Source: Serripes groenlandicus
Taxonomy: Eukaryota; Mollusca; Bivalvia; Cardiida; Cardiidae
Length of the DNA: 64,000 nucleotides
Reading direction: 5' to 3'
Assembly: GCA_031761405.1 (NCBI GenBank)
Contig: JASEVX010000344.1
Span: forward strand, 1 to 64,000
The translations under genes and the position numbers were made by a program. This document shows, in pieces, positions 1-10,469 of this stretch (positions are counted from its first letter, which is position 1; the number at the start of each line of letters is the position of its first letter). Below the pieces are notes generated by a model. That model was given only the letters and a program-made list of their open reading frames with translations, was not told the origin of the DNA and made no database searches.

Positions 1-730
<730 letters not shown>

Positions 731-1254
731 ACGTAGCCGTTACATTATTTCTGTTCAAACTTTACCGATTTCATTATTTCCGTTAAACCTTTACCAATTT
801 CATTTTGTTCCCGTTGAATCGATTACTGGTTTCATTATATCGGCTTAACCGTTACCTATTTCATTATATCGGTTTAACCGTTACCGATTTAATTATTTCT
901 GTTTAAACGTTACAAATTTCATTTATTCGTGTTATCGTTACTGGTTTATTTACTTCCGTTACATTGTTACTGGTTGCATTATTTCCATTTAACCGTTACC
1001 GATTTCTTAATTTCAGTTTAACGTGTTACATATTTCATTATACCTGTGTAACCGTTATCAATTTAATCATTTCCTTGTAATCGTTACTGGTTTCATTATT
1101 TCCGTGTTACATTTACCGATTTCATTATTTCCATGAAAACGTTCCTGGCTTCATCATTTAAATTTAACTTATACAGATTTTATTGTTTCTAGTTAACTTT
1201 CACCTATTTCAGTAATTCCGTTTTAAACCGTTAACAATTTTATCATTACCGTTA
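731..1254. repeat. Degenerate 29-30 bp tandem repeat
   Basis: About 17 diverged copies of a unit built on ATTTCATTATTTCCGTTTAA followed by a CCGTTACCG-like block. Copies vary in length and sequence, so the array is old. It abuts the tail of the SINE at 1248. Confidence 0.85.
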
Positions 1255-1520
1255 AACAATTTTTCAGTCTTTTCACGTCGGCCAGTTCAACTTCTCGTGC
1301 GTTTCCTTGCTTTCTCATACCAGTAATCAACACAACATACTTTCCAAGCAACTGGCTGCTTTTCCACATAGACTGTTCGCCCAATGGTGAAAGACGAATG
1401 ACTAATGTTACATATACTTTTGTCAAACGTCGAAAAGAATGTTAACCGAGCTGAGATTCGAGCTCACAACCCCTGGATTGACAGCCGGCGTCGCTACCGA
1501 CTGAGCAACTGGGGCTCGGT
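1248..1520 (-). mobile_element. tRNA-derived SINE, family S1
   Basis: Read on the minus strand, the element starts with a tRNA-like head: an A-box-like block near 1495-1515 and a B-box-like GTTGTGAGCTCGAATC near 1460-1475. A body follows that contains CAAGCAACTGGCTGCTTTTC (plus-strand reading) and a tail region with TTTTTCAGTC. The same body recurs at 20604-21114, 40565-40858 and 52750-52986. The tRNA head is degenerate and is not a functional tRNA gene. Confidence 0.85.
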
Positions 1521-1789
1521 TCCTAACACATAGAAAATGCGGGCAAGTGCAAGTTAAAAGTCAACGAATGTTTTGGGCTTACAACATTTCTGTAATGTAA
1601 TTCAGGACGCACTCTATGTCATATGGACCCTATTTGCGCACCGTTAATGACGTCATTCTAATTCATACAGACCGCTTTCGATACATGTTCAGGAATAAAC
1701 GAGTCAGGCATCCGGATCGATATTAGTCACGATAAAAGGTGTCATAACCTTATCCTTCTAGAAGACGCATTCTGATGCATCTACACTAG

Positions 1790-1922
1790 ACAATTTTTGC
1801 CACAATGTTTTCATCTCTATTTAATAATAAAACTCTCGTCTATGGGGATTTTTCACATTTGTTCCCTGACGTTTTTAAAGTCGTCTGTAGCAGGTTTGTT
1901 GTATGTGGGAACGGGTTAATAT
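1790..1922. mobile_element. Right half of a piggyBac-like MITE (family P1)
   Basis: Carries the family hallmarks: TTGCCACAATGTTTTCA, then GTCGTCTGTAGCAGGTTTGT and TATGTGGGAACGGGTTAA at the end. Full copies are palindromic and flanked by TTAA (see 60768-60973). Only the right arm is clear here. Confidence 0.75.
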
Positions 1923-2000
1923 AAACATGGAAGTGTAACCCAGCAGGTTTAAAAACATTTCCATTTTGCCGTAAGCTTTCCCTTTCGCAGGGCATGCCTC

Positions 2001-2208
2001 AGATAAATGCACTTCGTAACGTGCATACCTCTTTAACATTACGAACGCTAACATTGGTTTGACAATCGTTAACAGCCTTAATTATATAACCATTACTCAA
2101 TTACAGATAAATGCACTTCGTAACGTGCATACCTCTTTAACCTTGCGAACGCTAACATTGGTTTGATAATCGATAACAGCCTTAATTATATAACCATTAC
2201 TCAATTAC
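2001..2208. repeat. Tandem duplication, two copies of 104 bp
   Basis: Both copies begin AGATAAATGCACTTCGTAAC and run to CATTACTCAATTAC. They differ at a handful of positions and a third copy starts but is lost after about 8 bases. No coding content was seen. Confidence 0.9.
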
Positions 2209-2429
2209 AGATAAAAAGAAAGTTACTCTGAGGATAAAGGGGATGATACTATGATGCACATAATACCAAAAAACAACCGTCTGGACATTACGACCAACAA
2301 CGATCCAAATCAGACTGCCTACCCCTCCCACCGCGCAGTCCGATCAGGATATTCAATGTTTGCCATGTTGTCGTACAAGCACCTACATGATATGAAGAGA
2401 ACATTTTTTAAATATTCCGACTAGACAAA

Positions 2430-2669
2430 TGAGCAGTCCCGCTGGTAAAACCAACATTATGGCCTCTGCGTAATGTATTGACCCAGATCAGCCTGCGCAG
2501 TCCGTGGAGACTGATCCGGGGGATAGAGTTATAGAGTAATGATTCCTGAAACAGAAAATCCACAGGAGGCGAAAAGTGTTTATCCGGGTAAGCCTACGCG
2601 GCATTAGGCTTAGGCTTAGATACGGGTCGATACGAGTCCACAATGTTGGTTTTCTCGCGGTATGGCTCA
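2430..2669. mobile_element. Palindromic MITE (family P2)
   Basis: The ends are inverted repeats: GGTAAAACCAACATTATGG on the left and CCACAATGTTGGTTTTCTCG on the right, continuing outward to TGAGC/GGCTCA. The core has CTGAAACAGAAAATCCACAG and GGAGGCGAAA. Related copies sit at 3847-4088, 4810-4956 and 13064-13323. Confidence 0.85.
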
Positions 2670-2726
2670 AATACGCAATATAGTCGAATTTACTATTGAT
2701 TTAAACATCCGAATGTTGTTATTGTT

Positions 2727-3428
2727 TATGGACTTGGTGTAATACGATAATACGGATTTGTCCAGATTGGATTCCTCCGCGGGCAACGTCTCGTGACATG
2801 AGAACTGTCACGTGGTGTAATACGATAACACGGATTTGTCCAGATTGGATTCCTCCGCGGGCAACGTCTCGTGACATGAGTACTGTCGCGTGGTGTAATA
2901 CGATAATACGGATTTGTCCAGATTGTATTCCTCCGCGGGAAACGTCTCGTGACATGAGTACTGTCACGTGGTGTAATACGATAACACGGATTTGTTCCAG
3001 ATTGTATTCCTCCGCGGGCAACGTCTCGTGACATGAGTACTGTCACGTGGTGTAATACGATAACACGGATTTGTCCAGATTGTATTCCTCCGCGGGCAAC
3101 GTCTCGTGACATGAGTACTGTCACTTGGTGTAATACGATAACACGGATTTGTCCAGATTGCATTCCTCCGCGGGAAACGTCTCGTGACATGAGTACTGTC
3201 ACATGGTGTAATACGATAACACGGATTTGTCCAGATTGTATTCCTCCGCGGGTCACGTCTCGTGACATGAGTACTGTCACATGGTGTAATACGATAACAC
3301 GGATTTTTTCCAGATTGGATTCCTCCGCGGGAAACGTCTCGTGACATGAGTACTGTCACGTGGTGTAATACGATAACACAGATTTGTCCAGATTGGATTC
3401 CTCCGCGGGCAACGTCTCGTGACAGTAC
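2727..3428. repeat. 78-bp tandem array, about 9 copies
   Basis: Unit ends are marked by CTCGTGACATGAGTACTGTC and the units contain TGTAATACGATAACACGG. Period is 78 bp, with one 79-bp unit caused by an extra T. Each unit contains the inverted pair CGTGAC/GTCACG separated by 9 bases, a potential hairpin. Because 78 is divisible by 3, long frames stay open on both strands. These are repeat artefacts, since no splice signals or initiating ATG support coding. Confidence 0.95.
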
Positions 3429-3846
3429 CCATTTGTTATGAAACCGCAAAGGACAGATTCCTACAAATGGACGGCCTATCTTTAGAGATTTATTAATTAT
3501 AGATCGAAACAAAATAAACTGACTTCATCCTTGCCCACTTACAGATGCATTTTGACGTTATTGCAGCAGTCGTCTTTTGACAAAAAAAATCTTCTACAAA
3601 TGCGTCAAACGCGTCTATGGGTTGGAAAGGATTATTCTAGGTTTGAGTATTCACGCATTCGTTGCTAGGAACTTTGATTCTACACAGTTGTTTATCTGTG
3701 TACGTTATAGATATAACTCAACATGTGAAAAACAAACTAGATAAATAAATGATGTTCAATTCAACAAAATAGTGCTGTAACATAATATGCAAATAATTAC
3801 TTTCGCTGCGTGATTGATTTGACTGTCGGCTTAAGCACTCGTTATA

Positions 3847-4088
3847 TGAGCCATACCGCGAGAAAACCAACATTATGGCCTCTGCGTAATGTATTAACCT
3901 AGATTAGCCTGTGCAGTCCACGCAGACTGCCCCTGGTCGACACATTCCGTCTCAGTGGGATGGAGATATAGAGTAAAGATTCATGAAACAGAAAACCCAC
4001 AGGAGGCGAAATGTGTCTATCTGGATCAGCTTTCGCGGCATGTCTAGGCTGATCCGGGTCGATACTTTGCGCAGAGTCCACAATGTTG
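3847..4088. mobile_element. Palindromic MITE (family P2), right end truncated
   Basis: Begins TGAGCCATACCGCGAGAAAA and carries the family core (GAAACAGAAAACCCACAGG). The match ends at CACAATGTTG without the outer right arm, so the right end is truncated by about 20 bases. Confidence 0.85.
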
Positions 4089-4341
4089 AAAATCACAATA
4101 TAATGTCTTTAGTTATATACACCGATACATCTTATGATAATTATGTAATAATTAAACTGGAATAGGGGGAAATCGGTCGATGCGTCATCATTAGTAAAAT
4201 AGTTCTGTCTTTTAACATACTGATGTGAAGTAATAAATAACAACGTAACAATGTGGATACTAACTGTACTGATTTCATCATGCAAAAGAAAATTGTCAAC
4301 TTGCAATTTTGAAACGCCAAGCCGCGCCCACGCGACAGTTG

Positions 4342-4805
4342 GTCTTGCAGCATATCTGTGTTGGCATCCTACAAATGGAAATGTAGTGAATTTATAGTTT
4401 CACGTCGAATTTAGCAATATACATGTTCTAGTACGTGTGTCAGTTATCCTACTAACACGCTTATTGGCCCTCTCGCACAGCATTCTTACTATGCAACTGT
4501 CAACTTTCCCACATATACTTCCATTATACTGGCTAAAGACGAATAACGCAAGTCACAATAGCTCTATAAGTATACAGTTAGTCTTGCAGCATATCTTGTT
4601 TGGCATCATACCAACGGAAATGGAGTGAATTTATAGTTTCACATCGAGTTCAGCAATATACATGTTCTGGTACAGGTGTCAGTTATCCTACTCACATGAT
4701 TCTTGGCCCTCTCGCACGGCATTCTTCCTATCCAACTGGCAACTTTCCCACATAGACTTCCATTATACTGGCTAAAGACGAATAACGCATGTCACAATGG
4801 CTTTA
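4342..4805. repeat. Tandem duplication with a 239-bp period
   Basis: Two copies, each starting GTCTTGCAGCATATC, contain CTCTCGCAC and CATTATACTGGCTAAAGACG. The second half resembles the body of SINE family S1 (AACTTTCCCACATAGACT), so this may be a duplicated SINE fragment plus flank. Confidence 0.85.
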
Positions 4806-4809
4806 TTAA

Positions 4810-4956
4810 TCGAGAAAAAAAAAAGATTCCTGAAACAGGAAATCCACAGGAGGCGAAATGTGTCTATCCGGCTAAGTCTACGCGGCATGCTTAGGCTGAT
4901 CCGGGTCGATACTTTACGGAGAGTCCACAATGTTGGTTTTCTCGTGGGACGGCTCA
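4810..4956. mobile_element. Right half of palindromic MITE P2
   Basis: Starts inside the core (GATTCCTGAAACAGGAAATC) and ends at the right terminal repeat (TGTTGGTTTTCTCGTG, then GGCTCA). It follows directly on the 239-bp duplication. Confidence 0.8.
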
Positions 4957-4977
4957 AATCACTTGTTATTGATAATA

Positions 4978-5775
4978 ATGTACAGTAAACGTAGGCTTGA
5001 TACGATGAAGTCGTCTGTCTGTTCTGGTTTGTGGAATCTACATCATTAGTACGAAACAACTACAGGAAACGTAGACTTGATACGATAACGTCGTCTGTCT
5101 GCTCTGGTTTGTGGAATCTACATCATTAGTACGAAACAACTACAGTAAACGTAGACTTGATACGATAACGTCGTCTGTCTGCTCTGGTTTGTGGAATCTA
5201 CATCATTAGTACGAAACAACTACAGGAAACGTAGGCTTGATACGATAACGTCGTCTGTCTGCTCTGGTTTGTAGAATCTACATCATTAGTACGAAACATC
5301 TACAGGAAACGTAGGCTTGATACGATAACGTCCTCTGTCTGCTCTGGTTTGTGGAATCTACATCATTAGAACGAAACAACTACAGGAAACGTAGGCTTGA
5401 TACGATAACGTCCTCTGTCTGCTCTGGTTTGTGGAATCTACATCATTAGAACGAAACAACTACAGTAAACGTAGGCTTGATACGATAACGTCGTCTATCT
5501 GCTCTGCATTGTAGAATCTACATCATTAGTACGAAACAACTACAGGAAACGTAGGCTTGATACGATAACGTCCTCTGTCTGCTCTGGTTTGTAGAATCTA
5601 CATCATTAGTACGAAACAACTACAGTAAACGTAGACTTGATACGATAACGTCGTCTATCTGCTCTGGTTTGTAGAATCTACATCATTAGTACGAAACAAC
5701 TACAGGAAACGTAGGCTTGATAACGATAACGTTGTCTGTCTGCTCTGGTTTGTGGAATCTACATCATTAGAACGA
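4978..5775. repeat. 80-bp tandem array, about 10 copies
   Basis: Regular 80-bp units contain GTAGGCTTGATACGATAACG, GTCTGCTCTGG and CATCATTAGTACGAAACAAC. Copies are over 90 percent alike by eye, so the array is relatively young. The last unit runs straight into a P1 MITE at about 5788. Confidence 0.96.
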
Positions 5776-5787
5776 AACGACTTCAGG

Positions 5788-5985
5788 AAACTCTGCAGCA
5801 GACGGCTTTTGAAAGCATTATGTAAAAAGGAGGTTTTTTCATTATGAAATATTTTCTCCTTTTTCAAAATATTTTCAACTTTATTCAATAACTGTGTTTT
5901 CATATAAAGTGTCCATAATTGGTAAAAAAGCAAAATGTTTTCAAAGTTGTTTGCTGTAGGTATTTTGTATGTGGGAAGGGGTTAA
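5788..5985. mobile_element. piggyBac-like MITE (P1)
   Basis: Left arm has CTGCAGCAGACGGCTTTTG, the centre has GTAAAAAGGAGG facing TCTCCTTTTTC, and the right arm has TATGTGGGAAGGGGTTAA. It fits the family palindrome. The outer left end is fused to the neighbouring 80-bp array. Confidence 0.8.
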
Positions 5986-6082
5986 TGGTGTGCAACATTC
6001 AATAGTATTTAAGTCAAATCGCGCGTACCATCGAAGTCCCGCATGCCGAACAGGGTAACAACTACAGGTAGTACCGTATTTA

Positions 6083-6275
6083 ACCACCTTCTCCCCCATA
6101 CATCAAAACTGCAGCAGACGACATTGAAAACATTTCTGCAAAAAAACCGCTTAGATTGAAAGTGATCTTACTGAAAAGAGCTGAAAAGACTTCTTTTGCT
6201 ACAATGTTTTCAATTGTTGTCAGTTGCAAAAGTGTCTAAAAGCGTCTGTAGGATTTGTTAAAGTCGTTTGTACAA
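6083..6275. mobile_element. Degenerate piggyBac-like MITE (P1)
   Basis: Shows CCCCCATACATCAAAACTGC, AGCAGACGACATTGAAAAC and GCTACAATGTTTTCAATTG. The right arm is poorly conserved. Confidence 0.65.
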
Positions 6276-6285
6276 CCCGATCGGA

Positions 6286-6984
6286 GATCGAACACGGACA
6301 TCCCACTCAAGCCAAACATTACACCGCTAAGATAGCGTGTGCCGGGGTTGCGTGATGTGAGGCAGGTCCGAAGGGAGCTCACTCTACTTACCATGCAAAA
6401 ATAATGTTGACGGAGTTATCGTTTATTGATGGCAGCAGTCCATTCCTAATGATGTTCCATATTAATTGTCGTTTCTTTATTTTTATTGTTTTCTCTTCTT
6501 TCTTTTTTGTAATTATAATTTATAAGTGATTAAGATCGGTTTATGAACTTAAATAATCTGTTTGTTGCCGTTGATTATTAGTCGATATGTTACAAAGTTC
6601 ACATGTAAAAACAATTCACCTAAAGGAAATGATCACCAATGGGAAATATGATAAACATGTTTAAATTACATCTCATGAAAGCGTTTAGTCGCCGTTAGGT
6701 AACCGAAGTAATGTTGAAAAATAGTATTATCAAAAGGGCAACTATTCACTTAATAAAAGAAAGTTAAATCATGAAAATCGATTTTCTCAATTCGGAGATA
6801 TACAAGACCCCTAAACATAGGTCCATTTGAAGACGTCATTTCGACGGTATTTAGCGTCAACAACACTCGCATTCATTCGATACCCATCTTGTCTTTTGAA
6901 GGTCATGACACCAGAGGTATCATATTCCAATTTTAAAGGATATTAGATCTAATCGACAATGTATCTCATAAGGTATTGATATCC
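6286..6984. other. No gene seen; AT-rich unique sequence
   Basis: A short block at 6290-6350 (GATCGGAGATCGAACACGG) resembles the B-box region of a SINE head but is too short to assign. The rest is AT-rich with no supported open frame. Confidence 0.5.
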
Positions 6985-7175
6985 ATGAAGCCATTTCCCA
7001 CATACATCAAATGTGCAGCAGACGACTTATTGATAAAAACCTAAATTATCTCCATAAAAGATAGCTAAATTGTTAAATTAAATCATGAGCAAATTAACCT
7101 CTGGCCACAATGTTTTCAAAATTCGTCTGCAGCTATTGCGTCGAAATGCGTCTGCAAGTGGAAAAGAGTTAAACC
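6985..7175. mobile_element. piggyBac-like MITE (P1)
   Basis: Left arm TTTCCCACATACATCAAATG and GCAGCAGACGAC. Right arm CCACAATGTTTTCAAAATTC then AAGTGGGAAAAGAGTTAA. Both arms and the TTAA-like right border are visible. Confidence 0.8.
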
Positions 7176-7214
7176 ACAATTTGATAAATATCACATGGTA
7201 GAAACCTTATAGCG

Positions 7215-7355
7215 GGCAATGTCTCCTTTTATTACAATAGTGCTTTCAACTTTATTCAATTATTGTACTTTCGTTTAAAGTAAATTATAATGTTATTGCA
7301 TAGCTGTTTACGAAGTCGTCATCTGCAGATTTGTTATAGGTGGGTAAAGGTTGAA
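7215..7355. mobile_element. Right half of a piggyBac-like MITE (P1)
   Basis: Contains TCTCCTTTTATTACAATAG, GTCGTCATCTGCAGATTTG and GGTGGGTAAAGGTTGAA. It lies directly downstream of another P1 copy. Confidence 0.7.
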
Positions 7356-7430
7356 TGATTTGTTACAAACGTCAAGAATTTTTTCATCAATGGGCTAAAC
7401 TTGTGAAAAAGTATGAAGAACCATGCCTTG

Positions 7431-7709
7431 ATTGATTGATCGATTGTTTGGCGTTTTACGACGTATTCAACATTGTTTCAGTTATTTCACAGCCTTTTCT
7501 GGGTAATTTTACCATTGCTACTGGTACATTTATACTGTTAGCAGCCGGTCAGTCAGTCGAAATGCTAACCCCGCAACCCTGAGCACCAAGGAGGGCAGCC
7601 ATTACTACCATTGTGTAAGTCCTTGGTATGACCAGGCCGGGGATCGAACTCACGACCTCCCGCACCGAGGCTGACGACGCTCTAATACTACACCACCACC
7701 GTTGTGGTA
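7431..7709 (-). mobile_element. tRNA-derived SINE, family S2
   Basis: On the minus strand the head contains GGTGGTGTAGTATTAGAGCG (A-box-like) and GTGAGTTCGATCCCCGGCC (B-box-like). The 3' tail on the plus strand reads GATTGATTGATCGATTG. Close copies are at 13681-13957 and 45218-45482. Confidence 0.85.
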
Positions 7710-7915
7710 CGTTACCTTGGAAGAATGGTGAGTAGATTGATGGTGTGATGGAGTATTGAAGCACATTGGTGAATCAGCAACTAAATACGGATGAGAATGG
7801 CGTTAACCCTTTCCCACATACCAGCTCTTTCATCTGAATCTGCACTGCTTAGAAAAGCCTAACATTGCCATTGACATCGAAAGAGAGAAGATAAACACGA
7901 ATATGAATATCAGAA

Positions 7916-8745
7916 TTATGTATATATTTATGAACACTTTTGCCGAATTCTTCACAGTTTGAATACGTTAGTCGCCTCATGTTTATTGGAAGGTGATTAT
8001 TATGTATATATTTATGAACACTTTCGTCGAATTCTTCACAGTTTGAATACGTTAGGCGCCTCATGTTTATTGGAAGGTGATTATTATGTATATATTTATG
8101 AACACTTTCGTCGAATTCTTCACAGTTTGAATACGTTAGGCGCCTCATGTTTATTGGAAGGTGATTATAATGTATATATTTATGAACACTTTCGTCGAAT
8201 TCTTCACAGTTTGAATACGTTAGGCGCCTCATGTTTATTGGAAGGTGATTATTATGTATATATTTATGAACACTTTCGTCGAATTCTTCACAGTTTGAAT
8301 ACGTTAGGCGCCTCATGTTTATTGGAAGGTGATTATAATGTATATATTTATGAACACTTTCGTCGAATTCTTCACAGTTTGAATACGTTAGGCGCCTCAT
8401 GTTTATTGGAAGGTGATTATAATGTATATATTTATGAACACTTTCGTCGAATTCTTCACAGTTCGAATACGTAAGGCGCCTCATGTTTATTGGAAGGTGA
8501 TTTTAATGTATATATATTTATGAACACTTTTGCCGAATTCTCCACAGTTTGAATACGTTAGGCGCCTCGTTTTTATTGGAAGGTAATTATTATGTATATA
8601 TTTATTAACACTTTCTCCGAATTCTTCACAGTTTGAATACGTTAGCGCCTCATTTTTATTAAAAGGTGATTATTATGTATATATTTATTAACACTTTCTC
8701 CAAATTATTCACAGTTTGAATACTTTAGGCGCCTCATGTTTATTA
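7916..8745. repeat. 84-bp tandem array, about 10 copies
   Basis: Units contain GTTTGAATACGTTAGGCGCC and TATATATTTATGAACACTTT with an exact 84-bp period in the centre and decayed copies at the right edge (8510-8745). Since 84 is 28 codons, frames of 171 and 211 codons stay open on the two strands and encode 28-residue repeats. Without flanking exons or splice sites I treat this as satellite, not a gene. Confidence 0.95.
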
Positions 8746-9392
8746 TGATAATCTTCACCTTTAATATCTCTATGAAGTAAGTGACTAATCTTTAAAACAT
8801 CTAATTCTAAACTAATACAGAAACAAAAAACATTGTGGACAAGTATGCTGAGCTAAATAATTGACAATTCAGAGACTTATAAATATATTTTATAACAAAT
8901 AATTAATACCTTTTGTAAACATTAACACATATTCTGTTATGTATATATATATTTAAAACAATGTTATATTGTGTTAGAAGATTTATATGACCACAGAAGA
9001 CATACATTTATCATTTAGTTACAGGTTTGAATCTATCTGGATTTCACAGGATATTGGAAACATAAATAACGGTTAAGAACTTTAAAATAAGGCTTAGGGT
9101 TTTGGCATAATGGTTTAATTCATTCTAGTGAAACACGTTATTATATACAATTTAAATCGCTTCTTAATGTGGAATATAATAATTATTTAACTTCTGATTT
9201 ACATTTTAACCTGAGATAAGAATTGTCATGTCGGTGTTCGGATCACAAACTACATGTATATATTGAGGTAGACAGTCCTCCAAGAGAAAAGAGGATTTGC
9301 ACTAATCGTTTTGAAAAAATCGCAATTGAGGTAATTAAGGATGAATTATGTATTTTTCTTTTGCAGACGATATAGATTATAATAACATCAAG
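8746..9392. other. AT-rich sequence without recognisable features
   Basis: No open frame or shared repeat was found. Composition is strongly AT-biased with TATATATATAT near 8943. Confidence 0.55.
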
Positions 9393-9592
9393 GAATGCGC
9401 CGTGGTCGGGTGGTTATCGTCGGGGAATGGAACCGTGCGTCTCGGCTTCGATACCCAATCACGGTGCGGTGTTCATGGTGGAGGGACCTTGAGCAAGGCT
9501 CATTTCTAGAACTGATTCTTTTACCAAGGGATCCTAAATACGTGAATTGTCGCCGTGATATAACCGAAATAATGTTGAAAACGGATTAAAAC
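9393..9592 (+). mobile_element. tRNA-derived SINE, family S3
   Basis: Plus-strand head with GCCGTGGTCGGGTGGTTATC (A-box-like) and TCGGCTTCGATACCCAATC (B-box-like). The body reads ACCTTGAGCAAGGCTCATTT, and the tail GTGATATAACCGAAATAATG. Copies are at 14328-14552 (minus) and 20733-20951 (plus). Confidence 0.85.
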
Positions 9593-9973
9593 AAAGCAAC
9601 AGATCATTTTTTTAATAAACATTATATATATAAAATGGTGCACAAACTTTTGTTAATAAGAAATGAAAAGCATAACCTTAACATCAAACATCCAAGTAGT
9701 CTGATTTTTATCTACACATATCTTTTGTTTCATAACAACCACATGGACGTTAAATTAGAATGGATTGCATTTTGTTGGATATAAACTATAGATTTACATT
9801 ATTGGCCGGTGGCTTAAATATATCAATAACGTCTTTTAATCGGAACTTGAACAACGACCTCGTGATTGAAAGGTCCTAGGTTTGAAACCCATAGTCATCG
9901 GGGACAGCCTCAGCGAATTTCCAATGCGATGTATGTTGTAATATAGCTTCAAAATAGGTGTAAAATAAAAAGA
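9593..9973. other. No gene; weak SINE-like block
   Basis: AT-rich. The stretch near 9862-9890 (TCCTAGGTTTGAAACCC) looks like a tRNA B box but has no convincing A box or tail. Confidence 0.4.
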
Positions 9974-10192
9974 CCTAATCCTTTCCTACATACAACAAAT
10001 CTGCAGCAGACGACTTTGAAATTTTCTGGAGAAATACAAGGACATTTCTTCAAATGAAAGTGTAGAGTTGAAATATTGTGACAAACGTAGAATTCACTCA
10101 TTATGAGCAATTTTTCATTTCGGATTTATTTATTTCAAAAGTCGTCTGCCACAGATGCGCCAGGATGTGTCTGCAAGTGGGAAAGGGTTTAA
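9974..10192. mobile_element. piggyBac-like MITE (P1)
   Basis: Left arm CCTACATACAACAAATCTGC with AGCAGACGACTTTG. Centre CATTATGAGCAATTTTTC. Right arm GTCGTCTGCCACAGATGC and AAGTGGGAAAGGGTTTAA. Confidence 0.85.
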
Positions 10193-10199
10193 AAATATG

Positions 10200-10345
10200 T
10201 ATAAGTGGCGAGTTCGAACCCTAGCTCGGCCAACATTCTTTCCGACGTGTTTGACAAAATTCAACGCGACAAGCGTCGTTCGTTTTCCACCAATGGGCTA
10301 ATAGTCAATGTGGAAAAGCAGCCATCTGCAATTCACACCGAATAA
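10200..10345 (+). mobile_element. 5'-truncated SINE S1
   Basis: Starts in the B-box region (GGCGAGTTCGAACCCTAGC) and continues through CCAACATTCTTTCCGACG and CACCAATGGGCTAATAG to GAAAAGCAGCCATC. This is the S1 body in the opposite orientation to the copy at 1248. The tRNA A-box half and the tail are missing. Confidence 0.75.
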
Positions 10346-10469
10346 ACGTGTTTGAAGCTCCGTGGTCTTTTGTATGGCCATCGCTTTTCGTACATAGCCG
10401 AGGGGATGGCGTACAGAAGAAACTGAATAAGCAAATCCTCTGTTTCACACGGATTTCTGTCTTTTCTTA

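Noticed and set aside
1440..1520. tRNA gene on the minus strand (similar heads at 7650, 14470, 40790)
   Set aside because: Only A and B boxes are recognisable, acceptor stems do not pair, and each is joined to a SINE body.
2719..3512. Several 100-180 codon frames in the 78-bp array
   Set aside because: Repeat artefact in all frames, with no splice sites, and the array is shared with no gene.
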